From Lachnospiraceae bacterium (GTDB lineage: Bacteria; Bacillota; Clostridia; Lachnospirales; Lachnospiraceae): 64,000 nucleotides of DNA. The stretch covers positions 1 through 64,000 of the forward strand of contig SVFN01000020.1 of assembly GCA_015056815.1 (NCBI GenBank), in the 5' to 3' direction. Shown here piece by piece: positions 54,671 to 63,839 of this stretch. The notes beneath the pieces were generated by a model. It searched no databases. It saw nothing but the letters and a program-made list of their open reading frames with translations, and had not been told where the DNA came from. How positions within the stretch are numbered: position 1 is the stretch's first letter; every line of letters begins with the position of its first letter. The translations under genes and the position numbers were made by a program.

Positions 54671-54733
54671 AGCTTGACGCTCCTTTACTTAGCTCTGCAT
54701 AAGTTCAGCTACGCAAATCAAAGATTTGCTGCT

Positions 54734-57700
54734 TCACTTAAGTTCGATACCATCTGATCCCTTCAGCAATGTTTTCAGCTGATCCCTGAGCTTATCAACG
54801 TAAGCATCGATTTCAGCATCTGATTCCAGCGTTGCGGATTTCAGGAGCGACTGACGGAATATTGGCTTGTAGGTCTTCTTTACTTCCGGTTTTACTGGAT
54901 TATCCGTCTCTGGCGGATCCACAGGCTTCGGCGGCTGCTTTGTGAAATCAATCTTTGACACCGCATCATCCCGGTAATTCCACATCGGAATCGGGAAGCC
55001 TTCCATGAGTGCAAGGCTTGTGGTCTCTGCGATCTTTTCCTTCTGCTGGGTGTAATAGGTATCTGCCTTATCACTGATAGCCTTCGACTGGTTATTTCCA
55101 TCCGCAGCGACAATATGGATATCTGCCATACACTGACGAACCACTTCCAAAAGTTCTATTCTCTTTTCTTCCAGCATCGCATCGTGGGAAGTCTTTACTT
55201 TTGTCATCAGACCATTCAGCTCCGGTATTCTCTTGTAATCATATTTTCCGGTCTGCGGGATCATCGTGATCAGACGAAGTGTATTGAGCGCAGTGTTTGC
55301 CTCTTCATCCTTCTTGATATAGTCTCGATCGTTTCTCAGATCCGATTCAAACTTCACGGCAGCATCAAACACGGACACTTGTGTCTTGAAGAATGCTTCT
55401 ACATTCTGCATTGCTTCCTGCGCATCATACAGATTATCTTCTCTCTGCAATACACGCTCGATCAGAGCCATATTGTCCTTTTGCTGTGACAACACATCTT
55501 TTACAACCTGTACGGCAGCAGTCACTACGCTCTTGTCCGGATATTTATGTCCTTCATATTTTGCCAGCAGATCCTCATAGTGTTTCTGCAGGCCTTCAAA
55601 CTTATCAATGATAAACCGGATCAGACCGTCTTCATCGGCCGGTACATCCATGAGATTGAAGTAATCTCTCAGCAGATCCTTCACCGCCTTCATTCTGGAA
55701 GCAGATACTACCTGCCTCTTGGAAATCTGTGTCTTTCCGATCTCACTCTTCTTTCTGAGCATATCCGGAAGCTTCGGATTATTCGGCTGCACTGTAGATC
55801 CGGCATACTTGATGGTAACCTTCTGTCCTACCACAAGCAGGGCAACCACGGCAGCAATATCAATCTCACGCCATCCATAAGGAATAGCCTGATATCTGCT
55901 CTGTACATCAGCCATAGAAGTAGGCAGATGCTTTCTATCCTGCATTTCCAGATACTCTTCAACCTTAGCGGCAGCATCTCTGTTCGGCTCTGTTCCCGGA
56001 ATCATATTCACGGCACCTGTCAGTAATGCCAGTATATCCGCATCGGATTCAGCATTCTCTCTGATCAGGGCAAGGTCACTGTATACATGGGATACCAGAT
56101 ACTCCAAGGACTGATCGATAACATTCTTTGCCTTGCCCTTCTGGATCTCATATTCTCTTTTTGCAGGATCCTCTTCCTTGGACGAAACAGCCCCTGCCTT
56201 TACCTCGATCTTCTCACCATCAACATAAAACTCCGCCTCAGAGATAGCTTTTGCAAGATCTGTCTGTGCGGTCTGCTCATACTTATCTGCTTCTCCCTGA
56301 TAATTGCCGATGATGTCTCTCACGCTCTTAGGAAGCTGAGCCACGTTTCTCTGTTTCACGTACTTGCGGATCTTCATCGCATTTTCCAACGATTCATAGT
56401 ATGGAGTATCTGCAAGCACCACAATAGCTTGTCCGGCAGATTCAGACATCAGGCGAAGCTCAGCCTTCTCGGTCTGATCTGTAGCGACAGTCAGGATTTT
56501 CAATCTCATACCGCCGGTAACAGCGCCGACCGTGGTATTATCCACCATCTGATCGAATGCGAAGTCATACTTGCCATAGCGGTATTTCTTTGTTGTATAA
56601 ATATCTCCAAACACCGTATGCGCGATACGCTCCACAATGGCAGCTGTATCAACCGGTGTATTTCTGATTTCCCTCTGAATATCCTGTTCTTCATCTGTCA
56701 GGAAATTGTAGGTATCGCCCGTTCTGCCGATATAGTTCTGGCTCATAAGGCGGTCAAGGGAACCTCTCACCTGCTCCCTCATGATGATCTTATCCATTCT
56801 GATATCATCAGCCATAAGGATGACGATGTTATCCAGATTAGCCTTGATATCATCAATGTAACGAACCAAATATAAGAGCTTTAGCACGGATACATCCTGC
56901 TGCTCAATTCCGGCATTACTATCAGCAGCCTTCTGGCAACGCTCGATAACACGGCGGATAGAACTGTCAAGGAATGTGTGAACCGTATCGTAGAAGAGGT
57001 AGAACGGTGCCAGTGCAAATTCGTCCTTATCCTCAATCTTCTGTGCTGCTTCCTGGAATCCGGACAGCATAGAACGCTCACCACCGGACAGATGCTTTCC
57101 GGAATTGCCGTGCTTACGGATCTCGGAGAACACCTTCTGCATGATGATGAACTGATAAGGCACGAACGGGAAGTTCTTTACGAACTCACCCGGACTGTTG
57201 TAACCCTTGATATCCAGTATGGCATCCGTAAAGCTGAAAAGGTTTCTCAGCACGGAATCATTTTCGTTATAAACCTGCTCCAACTGAGTGGTTACATCCT
57301 CTTTCTTGCGAAGGATACGCTTTTGGATAACTTCATCAGCGGATGAAGATGTCAGAGACAATCTGGTCTTAAATCTAGCCTGGATGCGTGAGAACTGATC
57401 CTGTCTGGTCTTGATGATTTCATCAATGGCTTCCTGTCCGGTGCATACCACCCAGATCTTGCCGTTACACTCACTTCCGATCTTCTCTACCAATGACTGA
57501 AGATTCATAAGAAGGTCTATGCTGTCACCAACATACTGACCAACCTCGTCGATCATAAACAGCAAGCGGAAATCTGCAGGCTTCTTATCCACATATTCCT
57601 TCATCTCAGACACAAGCTGAGCGATGGAGGTCTCGATGGTCTCGGTACCGTCAAACCAGTTGTGTGCAGCCGTCTCGGACATACCCAGCACCTGCATCAA

Positions 57701-58324
57701 GGTCTCAACCACATCATCCTCGAAGAATGCGAAGGCATCACGGGATTCTACCCACGGTGATCCGTTCTTTTCCTCAAACACTCTGCGGAACTCTTCCGTC
57801 TTGCCCTGCTTATCAATGAACTGCTCCATCTTGGCACACTTCAGGTTCTCACCATAGAAGCCCAGATAGTTATAGAACATCTTGGCAAATACCCTGAGAA
57901 CTGCCGTCTTATCCTTATTAATGGAACCCTCGATATCAATATTGAAAAGGATTGTTTGTGTTTCCCCACGGATAGCGCTTGCGATAGGCATAAATGTCGC
58001 CTCATCGTCAAACTTCTCCCTGAAATAATCCTCTACCTTCTTTCCGTCCACTTCTTGGTTTTCCAAAAGGTATGACAGCATCTTTAAGAAGTGAGATTTA
58101 CCACTTCCAAAGAATCCGGAGATCCAAACGCCCACATCTGCTGTCGGCTCCCGGAAAGATTCACCGTAATGATTGAAAAAAGAGATCATATGCTTACGGA
58201 CATCCCGCGTGATAACATATTCCTTTACTTCCTGCTTCAGGACATCAGCTGTATCCTGATCTACCTTAACGACTCCATTGATCTTACGGTCAATATCATC
58301 GTAGAACATCTGTTGTATTTTCAT
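54734..58324 (-). CDS. brxC: BREX P-loop ATPase BrxC
   Basis: A 1196-residue ATPase. Walker A GFFGSGKS at 70-77 and acidic FMIDEVGQYVG at about 256-264 (Walker B). Long helical, charged stretches fill the C-terminal 600 residues. BrxC is required in type 1 BREX and probably links DNA sensing to PglZ/PglX. It begins 26 bases after brxB. Confidence 0.95.
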   Translation of the reverse strand: MKIQQMFYDDIDRKINGVVKVDQDTADVLKQEVKEYVITRDVRKHMISFFNHYGESFREPTADVGVWISGFFGSGKSHFLKMLSYLLENQEVDGKKVEDYFREKFDDEATFMPIASAIRGETQTILFNIDIEGSINKDKTAVLRVFAKMFYNYLGFYGENLKCAKMEQFIDKQGKTEEFRRVFEEKNGSPWVESRDAFAFFEDDVVETLMQVLGMSETAAHNWFDGTETIETSIAQLVSEMKEYVDKKPADFRLLFMIDEVGQYVGDSIDLLMNLQSLVEKIGSECNGKIWVVCTGQEAIDEIIKTRQDQFSRIQARFKTRLSLTSSSADEVIQKRILRKKEDVTTQLEQVYNENDSVLRNLFSFTDAILDIKGYNSPGEFVKNFPFVPYQFIIMQKVFSEIRKHGNSGKHLSGGERSMLSGFQEAAQKIEDKDEFALAPFYLFYDTVHTFLDSSIRRVIERCQKAADSNAGIEQQDVSVLKLLYLVRYIDDIKANLDNIVILMADDIRMDKIIMREQVRGSLDRLMSQNYIGRTGDTYNFLTDEEQDIQREIRNTPVDTAAIVERIAHTVFGDIYTTKKYRYGKYDFAFDQMVDNTTVGAVTGGMRLKILTVATDQTEKAELRLMSESAGQAIVVLADTPYYESLENAMKIRKYVKQRNVAQLPKSVRDIIGNYQGEADKYEQTAQTDLAKAISEAEFYVDGEKIEVKAGAVSSKEEDPAKREYEIQKGKAKNVIDQSLEYLVSHVYSDLALIRENAESDADILALLTGAVNMIPGTEPNRDAAAKVEEYLEMQDRKHLPTSMADVQSRYQAIPYGWREIDIAAVVALLVVGQKVTIKYAGSTVQPNNPKLPDMLRKKSEIGKTQISKRQVVSASRMKAVKDLLRDYFNLMDVPADEDGLIRFIIDKFEGLQKHYEDLLAKYEGHKYPDKSVVTAAVQVVKDVLSQQKDNMALIERVLQREDNLYDAQEAMQNVEAFFKTQVSVFDAAVKFESDLRNDRDYIKKDEEANTALNTLRLITMIPQTGKYDYKRIPELNGLMTKVKTSHDAMLEEKRIELLEVVRQCMADIHIVAADGNNQSKAISDKADTYYTQQKEKIAETTSLALMEGFPIPMWNYRDDAVSKIDFTKQPPKPVDPPETDNPVKPEVKKTYKPIFRQSLLKSATLESDAEIDAYVDKLRDQLKTLLKGSDGIELK

Positions 58325-58350
58325 TTGTCGGTTCCTCCTGCAATCCTTAA

Positions 58351-58926
58351 CTATTTGGACCCATCGGTTCCAATAATGTTAAATGCTCTGTAATATGGAT
58401 TTGGCTCCAATTGATCGAATAACCTCACGAACCTTCCATCATACTTACCCGGATACATTACCAGTATCGGGATATCCGGGAACTCAGGCTGTAAGGCCTC
58501 CAGCAGAGAATGGATCCTCATAAACGGAAAAACCTCTCCCACACCGGTCAGTAACAGAACATCCCCAGACTCATGCGGTTCATATTGCATCTTATCTACG
58601 AAGCTCTTATTGTTTGCGAACTTCTGAAGGTTTTGAAACAGGAAATCCTTGCCCTTCTTCTCCTCCATGTCAGACGCCTTGTTCGTGATCCTCTTATCAT
58701 CGCAGATGGACAGGAACACCTTATACAGATTCCGCTCCACCAGATGACAATCCAGCGACTGATCCACGATCAGCTGTTCTATGAACTGACGCACGATCAT
58801 CTCATTCTGTGCTTCATAACAGAAGATACGGATATTAACCTCATTGCTGAGTCCCTTGCCTTCCAGGAACTCCGGCTTTTGAATCTCTAACTTCAAATTG
58901 TCCAATCTTTCATTGATATTACTCAT
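58351..58926 (-). CDS. brxB: BREX protein BrxB (DUF1788)
   Basis: A 191-residue cytosolic protein of DUF1788. Family features are the start NERLDNLKLEIQKPEFLEGKG (two segments), LLLTGVGEVFPFMRIH and the C-terminal LVMYPGKYDGRFVRLFD, with a last segment PYYRAFNII. It is conserved second in type 1 BREX operons. Molecular role is unclear; it may act with PglZ. It begins 52 bases after brxA. Confidence 0.93.
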   Translation of the reverse strand: MSNINERLDNLKLEIQKPEFLEGKGLSNEVNIRIFCYEAQNEMIVRQFIEQLIVDQSLDCHLVERNLYKVFLSICDDKRITNKASDMEEKKGKDFLFQNLQKFANNKSFVDKMQYEPHESGDVLLLTGVGEVFPFMRIHSLLEALQPEFPDIPILVMYPGKYDGRFVRLFDQLEPNPYYRAFNIIGTDGSK

Positions 58927-58978
58927 ACTGCCTCCTGCACACGACGAATCTACAGATCGTTGATCTGCATACTATGAT

Positions 58979-59596
58979 TTATGTAAAGCAATTAAACGCT
59001 GTAAGAGCGCGGTCGTCATGATTGCTTCTGATAGCATTCTCTAACACCGGATTCAGCCACACCGGATTAATGTGATCTGACCTATTGCTGTCCAGATAGT
59101 CGTTTTCCACCAACATACGGATGATAACCTGTCTCAACCTCTTAACAGTGGATTCACTCCACCCGGCAACATAGTCATCCTGTTCCTGAAGCTGCATGAA
59201 AAATACATTTGTGTCCATCTGACCGAATGAGAAGTTCTGTATCCGATACTTCTCCCCGATCACCGTGATCATAAAATCCCATACCAGTCTGTACTGCTTC
59301 ATCATCGCATACATGCAAATCTGTTTTGCTGACTCGGAAGTTCCTGAAGCCACTGCCTCGATCAGGTTCTCATCTTTCATTGTTCTAAGCCTTTTAATGC
59401 AGGTCTTCGCCATCTGTTTTATGGATTTTTCCGTAGGATACTGAAATAAATTTTCATCCACTATCCTCTTAATCAGTTCATTATCATCAATCCCTTCACA
59501 CATCAGCTTCGCCGTGATCCTCATTTCATAGAATAAAAACTGCTCACGTGTGATCTGAGCAGAACCCTTATATGGACTACCAAATTTACTTGACAT
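58979..59596 (-). CDS. brxA: BREX protein BrxA (DUF1819)
   Basis: A 205-residue protein of DUF1819, first in the operon. It has an N-terminal helical part with EQFLFYEMRITAKLMCEGI and later the winged-helix-like segment YVAGWSESTVKRLRQVIIRM, in line with structural reports of DNA binding by BrxA. The last residues (NAIRSNHDDRALTAFNCF) fit the family end. It is transcribed from a strong promoter 110-150 bases upstream. Confidence 0.93.
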   Translation of the reverse strand: MSSKFGSPYKGSAQITREQFLFYEMRITAKLMCEGIDDNELIKRIVDENLFQYPTEKSIKQMAKTCIKRLRTMKDENLIEAVASGTSESAKQICMYAMMKQYRLVWDFMITVIGEKYRIQNFSFGQMDTNVFFMQLQEQDDYVAGWSESTVKRLRQVIIRMLVENDYLDSNRSDHINPVWLNPVLENAIRSNHDDRALTAFNCFT

Positions 59597-59672
59597 ACTA
59601 ATTTCTTCCCGAATCTATGAATAAATGCTTTTTTCTTCAATAGTTAAAAAATTATAGCTTTTAGATAACATT

Positions 59673-59699
59673 TATAGATATATATTTGTCATATCTATA
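59673..59699. promoter_or_regulatory. Inverted repeat in the BREX leader, candidate operator
   Basis: TATAGATAT (59673-59681) and its complement (59691-59699), 9-base gap. It lies just downstream of the predicted BREX transcription start (about 59709), suited to repression, possibly by the divergent XRE protein. Confidence 0.5.
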
Positions 59700-59715
59700 G
59701 CTATCACTGTTTGTT

Positions 59716-59744
59716 ATTCTAACATTTTAGCTATCGCTTATCAA
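59716..59744 (-). promoter_or_regulatory. Promoter of the BREX operon
   Basis: Minus strand -35 TTGATA (59739-59744) and -10 TAGAAT (59716-59721), 17-base spacer. Near-copies TAGCTATCACT and TAGCTATCGCT lie at 59699-59709 and 59729-59739. Confidence 0.65.
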
Positions 59745-59965
59745 TAGATGGCATTATTTTTATTGATGATTTGATTATTATTTGGATATACTGAAAGATG
59801 TCTTGAGACATGAATTTTTCGAACACATTATGATACGCTTAGCTTATATTAGGCTATTATAGCAGTTATAACTATCTTTTTATCCTCTGATCTCTTCCTA
59901 TAAAATAATGATTGTCAAGCTTTTCTTTTTTTGGTAGATTTCCAAAAATAAAAAGGAGAATCCCA
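59745..59965. other. AT-rich divergent region between BREX and the XRE gene
   Basis: A very AT-rich stretch with several TATAAT-like and TTATAG-like words on both strands. I cannot choose one promoter for the XRE gene. No ORF with a ribosome binding site is seen other than the XRE start. Confidence 0.4.
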
Positions 59966-60292
59966 ATGGCCGTTAATTTTCAAATAATAGGAAACCGTAT
60001 TCAACAGAAACGCAAATCATTAAATCTAACCCAGGAACAGTTAGCCGAAAAATTAGATGTATCTACCGGTTATATCAGTCAATTAGAGCGTGGAGTTACA
60101 AAAATCAATCTTGATATTCTGTGTCAGATCTCAGAATTACTGAATTGTGATGTCACCGAATTTTTAGTAAAAAACAACGCTCCAACAATGAGTTTTTATG
60201 AAGACGACATCATACATGATTATGAACAACTTACTCCTTCGGAGCGAAGAATACTTGCATTTCTGGTAAGATGTTATTTGCAAAACCGATAA
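59966..60292 (+). CDS. XRE-family HTH regulator, candidate BREX regulator
   Basis: A 108-residue protein with an N-terminal lambda-repressor-type helix-turn-helix (about 8-62): RIQQKRKSLNLTQEQLAEKL, then STGYISQLERG and NLDILCQISELLNC. A short helical C-terminus follows (YEQLTPSERRILAFL). The ATG at 59966 has GGAG 7 bases ahead; an upstream start lacks one. It is divergent from BREX. No BrxR-type WYL domain is present, so regulation of BREX is by position only. Confidence 0.85.
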   Translation: MAVNFQIIGNRIQQKRKSLNLTQEQLAEKLDVSTGYISQLERGVTKINLDILCQISELLNCDVTEFLVKNNAPTMSFYEDDIIHDYEQLTPSERRILAFLVRCYLQNR

Positions 60293-60300
60293 TCAGAAAG

Positions 60301-60333
60301 CAGCTTGAGTTTCAATTCTCAGGCTGTTTTTTT
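60301..60333 (+). terminator. Terminator of the XRE gene
   Basis: CAGCTTGAG (60301-60309) pairs with CTCAGGCTG (60318-60326) with one G-T pair, then seven T. Confidence 0.85.
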
Positions 60334-60427
60334 ATCCATGATTTATCAACCCAGACCTCTATTTTCCCCGAAATTGTTTTGCATTCTTTACAAAATTTTT
60401 AAATATTTATGAATTGTCTGATTTTTA

Positions 60428-60457
60428 TTGCGTTTCGCTTTAACAATGTGTTATATT
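60428..60457 (+). promoter_or_regulatory. Promoter of citrate synthase gene
   Basis: TTGCGT (60428-60433) and TATATT (60452-60457), 18-base spacer; TTATAT gives 17. The leader is about 70 bases. Confidence 0.45.
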
Positions 60458-60535
60458 AAAGTAGGTACGGATTTGTTTTTTTTAGTTTTTACACAAATCT
60501 GTATATCTAGATAGTAAGGAAAGGGGTTTTTTTCA

Positions 60536-61900
60536 ATGGATCACAACAGTTTTTCTGATGTTACTCCGGATATTGTCCGACTTGCAGATCTTTCCAAGGA
60601 AGCTGGTATCATAGAGCAGGAATTATTTGCGAAATACGAGGTGAAACGTGGACTGCGCGATTTAAACGGTAAGGGTGTACTGGCAGGTCTTACCAATATT
60701 TCCGATGTGCGCGCTTCCAAAATCGTAAACGGAGAACAGATTCCGATCCATGGAGAATTATATTACAGAGGATATAATGTCCGTGACCTTGTCAAGGGAT
60801 TCAGTGAGGATGACCGTTTCGGGTTTGAAGAAGTGGCCTATCTTCTTCTTTTTGATGCACTCCCGGACAAAAACGAATTAAAGATGTTTACCGATATGCT
60901 GGTACATTATCGTTCCCTGCCTACAAGTTTTGTACGCGACATCATCATGAAGGCTCCGAGCAAGGATATGATGAACACTCTGGCCCGAAGCGTACTGACT
61001 CTTTATTCCTATGATGACAGGGCTGATGACGTATCACTTCCCAACGTCCTTCGTCAATGTCTGCAGCTTATAAGCCTGTTTCCTCTTCTTTCCATTTACG
61101 GTTATCAGGCATACAGTCACTATCATGACGGTAAGAGTCTTTATATCCATCCGTCTGATCCGACTCTTTCGACAGCGGAGAACATTTTACATATTTTAAG
61201 ACCGGACAGCCGTTTCACTCCTTTGGAGGCGCGCATTCTTGATGTCGCTTTGGTTCTTCACATGGAGCACGGTGGCGGTAACAACTCCTCTTTTACGACT
61301 CATGTTGTTACCTCTTCTCTCTCGGATACCTATTCCGTTATGGCTGCTGCGATCGGTTCTTTAAAAGGCCCCAGACATGGTGGTGCCAATATCAAGGTCG
61401 TGAGAATGTTTGAGGAATTAAAGCGCGAGATTGTTGACTGGGAGGATGAAGAAGAGGTAGCGGATTATCTGCGCAAGCTTTTACATAAAGAAGCCTTTGA
61501 CCATGCCGGTCTGATCTATGGTGTAGGTCATGCGGTTTATTCCAAATCAGATCCGCGTGCTGTGATCTTTAAGAGTTATGTTGAAAAACTATCGGAAGAA
61601 AAGGGATTACATAAAGAATTTGCACTCTACTCTCTCGTAGAGCGTCTGGCACCGGAAGTGATCGCCGAAGAACGTCAGATCTATAAAGGCGTCAGCATCA
61701 ATGTGGACTTTTATTCCGGATTTGTTTATAAGATGCTTGGTCTTCCGGAAGAATTGTATACCCCGATCTTTGCGATCGCCCGTATCGTCGGCTGGAGTGC
61801 CCACCGCATGGAAGAGCTTGCGAACAACGGCAAGATCATCCGTCCTGCTTATAAACCGATCCATAAGGATCTGGATTATTCAGATCTGGAGTCAAGATAA
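60536..61900 (+). CDS. gltA: Citrate synthase
   Basis: A 454-residue enzyme joining acetyl-CoA and oxaloacetate, feeding 2-oxoglutarate and glutamate synthesis. Active-site regions: LHMEHGGGNNSSF (His), KGPRHGGANIKV (His) and SINVDFYSGFVYKMLG (Asp). An N-terminal extension of about 40 residues is typical of the clostridial type. GGAAAGGGG lies before the ATG. It forms a single-gene unit with a strong terminator. Confidence 0.93.
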   Translation: MDHNSFSDVTPDIVRLADLSKEAGIIEQELFAKYEVKRGLRDLNGKGVLAGLTNISDVRASKIVNGEQIPIHGELYYRGYNVRDLVKGFSEDDRFGFEEVAYLLLFDALPDKNELKMFTDMLVHYRSLPTSFVRDIIMKAPSKDMMNTLARSVLTLYSYDDRADDVSLPNVLRQCLQLISLFPLLSIYGYQAYSHYHDGKSLYIHPSDPTLSTAENILHILRPDSRFTPLEARILDVALVLHMEHGGGNNSSFTTHVVTSSLSDTYSVMAAAIGSLKGPRHGGANIKVVRMFEELKREIVDWEDEEEVADYLRKLLHKEAFDHAGLIYGVGHAVYSKSDPRAVIFKSYVEKLSEEKGLHKEFALYSLVERLAPEVIAEERQIYKGVSINVDFYSGFVYKMLGLPEELYTPIFAIARIVGWSAHRMEELANNGKIIRPAYKPIHKDLDYSDLESR

Positions 61901-61918
61901 CATCTATCGAATCATTTC

Positions 61919-61950
61919 AGCCCTGCATTTGTTTGCAGGGCTCTTTTTTT
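61919..61950 (+). terminator. Terminator of gltA
   Basis: Perfect 9-bp stem AGCCCTGCA (61919-61927) with TGCAGGGCT (61934-61942), then CTTTTTTT. Confidence 0.9.
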
Positions 61951-62021
61951 CCATTGTAAAATCTGTCAGATTGCCTTCAACCGGGTAATGAATAGACATC
62001 TCTGCAAGCCTCATGCTGCCT

Positions 62022-62045
62022 GTCAAAACCAGATATCCGGATTGT
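62022..62045. repeat. Dispersed repeat, copy 2 (partial)
   Basis: It shares GTCAAAACC.GATATCCGGATTGT with the copies at 30942 and 63771, then diverges. Confidence 0.6.
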
Positions 62046-62080
62046 GGGTCATAATATGAGCTGAACAGACTTATCCACAT

Positions 62081-62118
62081 AAAAAGAGACCCTGCCATCT
62101 TTAGCAAGAGTCTCTTTT
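62081..62118 (-). terminator. Terminator of thrC
   Basis: AAAAGAGAC (62082-62090) pairs with GTCTCTTTT (62110-62118); the minus strand ends in TTTTT. It begins 46 bases after the thrC stop. Confidence 0.8.
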
Positions 62119-62164
62119 CTTTTCATACTTTTGAAGCATCAGGCTTCACTCATACGATCCCGTT

Positions 62165-63652
62165 TCAAATACCAAGAAATTTCTTTACTGCACTCTCCAT
62201 CTCATCTTTTTCGCAGATCGTATCATGAAGTACTTTTGCATCCCTGATCTCCTCGATTGCTTTCGGAACATCGGTATTACTGATTCTGGAAAGCTCATCC
62301 ACAAGTTCAAAATCCCCCATGGAATCGTATTTCGGATCGATCGCTTTCATAACGCTTCTCGTAAATTTATACGGGCTGGCAGTCGACGCAATGACTGTCC
62401 TTGTCTGATCCCCGGTTTCTTTTACATACTTTGTATATGCTGCACTTGCTACTGCTGTATGCGTATCCAGTACATAACCGCATTTTTCATACAGATTCTT
62501 TATCTGTGCAAAGCATTCTTCTTCCGACGCATAGCCACCCACAAAATCAGCAAGCTGTGCTTTCATCTCTTCTGTGATCTCATATTTGCCTTCCTGACTT
62601 AAGGCTTTCATAAGCTCTGCGTTCTTCCCTGCATTTTCTCCGGCAATACGATAGATCAGTCTCTCAAGATTAGAAGAGATCAAAATATCCATAGAAGGTG
62701 AAGAAGTCAGAATAAACTCTCTGTTTCTGTCATAGGTTCCTGTCTGAAAGAAGTCAAACAACACTTTATTATCATTGGAAGCACAGATGAGTTTGCCGAT
62801 CGGGATTCCCATATTCTTTGCATAAAATGCAGCCAGGATATTTCCGAAATTACCTGTCGGCACTACCACATTGATGGTCTCACCCTCTGAAATCTTTCCC
62901 TGTGCGAACAATGTCGCATAAGAATATACATAATAAACCACCTGCGGAACGAGACGTCCGATATTGATGGAATTGGCTGATGAGAACTGAAAGCCTTTCG
63001 CATCCATTTCTTTTGCCAGTTCTTTGTCGGAAAACAGTTTTTTAACGCCGGTCTGTGCATCATCAAAATTGCCGTGGATGCCGACCACATGCGTATTGGC
63101 ACCTTTCTGTGTCACCATCTGCTTCTCCTGGATCGGGCTCACACCGTTTTTCGGATAGAAAACAATGATCTTTGTGCCTTCCACATCCGCAAAACCTGCC
63201 AATGCAGCTTTTCCGGTATCTCCGGAAGTCGCTGTCAGGATCACGATCTCATTCTTCACCTTATTTTTACGTGCAGATGTCGTGAGAAGATAAGGCAGGA
63301 TCGATAATGCCATATCCTTAAAGGCAATTGTTGCTCCATGGTACAACTCAAGATAATAAGCACCATCCACTTCCGCCAACGGTGCGATCTTTTCGGTGTC
63401 AAATTTGGAATCATAAGCCTTATTGATACAGTTTTTCAACTCTTCTTCGGTAAAATCAGTAAAAAACAGTTTCATAACTTCATAGGCTGTTTCCTGATAA
63501 GTCATTCCAGCAAGCTTTGCGAACGGGATCTCAAGTTTCGGGATCTGATCGGGCACAAATAATCCGCCATCGTCCGCCAGTCCTTTGAGGATCGCTTCAC
63601 TTGCCTTTACCGGTGCACTGTCACTTCTGGTACTCTTGTACAAAACTTCCAT
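62165..63652 (-). CDS. thrC: Threonine synthase
   Basis: A 495-residue PLP enzyme that turns O-phosphohomoserine into threonine. LYHGATIAFKDMAL has the PLP-binding Lys, and ILTATSGDTGKAALAGF binds the phosphate; VPTGNFGNILAAFYAKNMG is also typical. Class and length match the fungal/bacterial long form. The ATG at 63652 is preceded by GAGAGG at 7 bases; earlier in-frame starts are weaker. Threonine is also downstream of asd in this window. Confidence 0.94.
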   Translation of the reverse strand: MEVLYKSTRSDSAPVKASEAILKGLADDGGLFVPDQIPKLEIPFAKLAGMTYQETAYEVMKLFFTDFTEEELKNCINKAYDSKFDTEKIAPLAEVDGAYYLELYHGATIAFKDMALSILPYLLTTSARKNKVKNEIVILTATSGDTGKAALAGFADVEGTKIIVFYPKNGVSPIQEKQMVTQKGANTHVVGIHGNFDDAQTGVKKLFSDKELAKEMDAKGFQFSSANSINIGRLVPQVVYYVYSYATLFAQGKISEGETINVVVPTGNFGNILAAFYAKNMGIPIGKLICASNDNKVLFDFFQTGTYDRNREFILTSSPSMDILISSNLERLIYRIAGENAGKNAELMKALSQEGKYEITEEMKAQLADFVGGYASEEECFAQIKNLYEKCGYVLDTHTAVASAAYTKYVKETGDQTRTVIASTASPYKFTRSVMKAIDPKYDSMGDFELVDELSRISNTDVPKAIEEIRDAKVLHDTICEKDEMESAVKKFLGI

Positions 63653-63770
63653 AGTCTTACCTCTCATTTCCCCTGTTGCGGGTTTTACTGTTAACACTTG
63701 AATAAATAATCGGTAGAATTATATCATACTACCTGTCATTATGCAAACTTTATTCATAAGATGTCGGTAT

Positions 63771-63809
63771 CAAAAGTCTGATATCCGGATTGTTCCGTGC
63801 TTCGCACTC
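63771..63809. repeat. Dispersed repeat, copy 3
   Basis: It matches 30942-30981 almost base for base (CTGATATCCGGATTGTTCCG, then TGCTTCGCACTC). Here it sits inside a larger inverted repeat, TCAAAAGTC...GACTTTTGA. Confidence 0.7.
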
Positions 63810-63839
63810 AAAGTGGATGAGTGACTTTTGACCCTGATA

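Noticed and set aside
46214-60292. BREX as part of a larger integrated island
   Set aside because: I see no integrase, tRNA-based att site or direct repeats at the borders; only AT-rich flanks hint at transfer.
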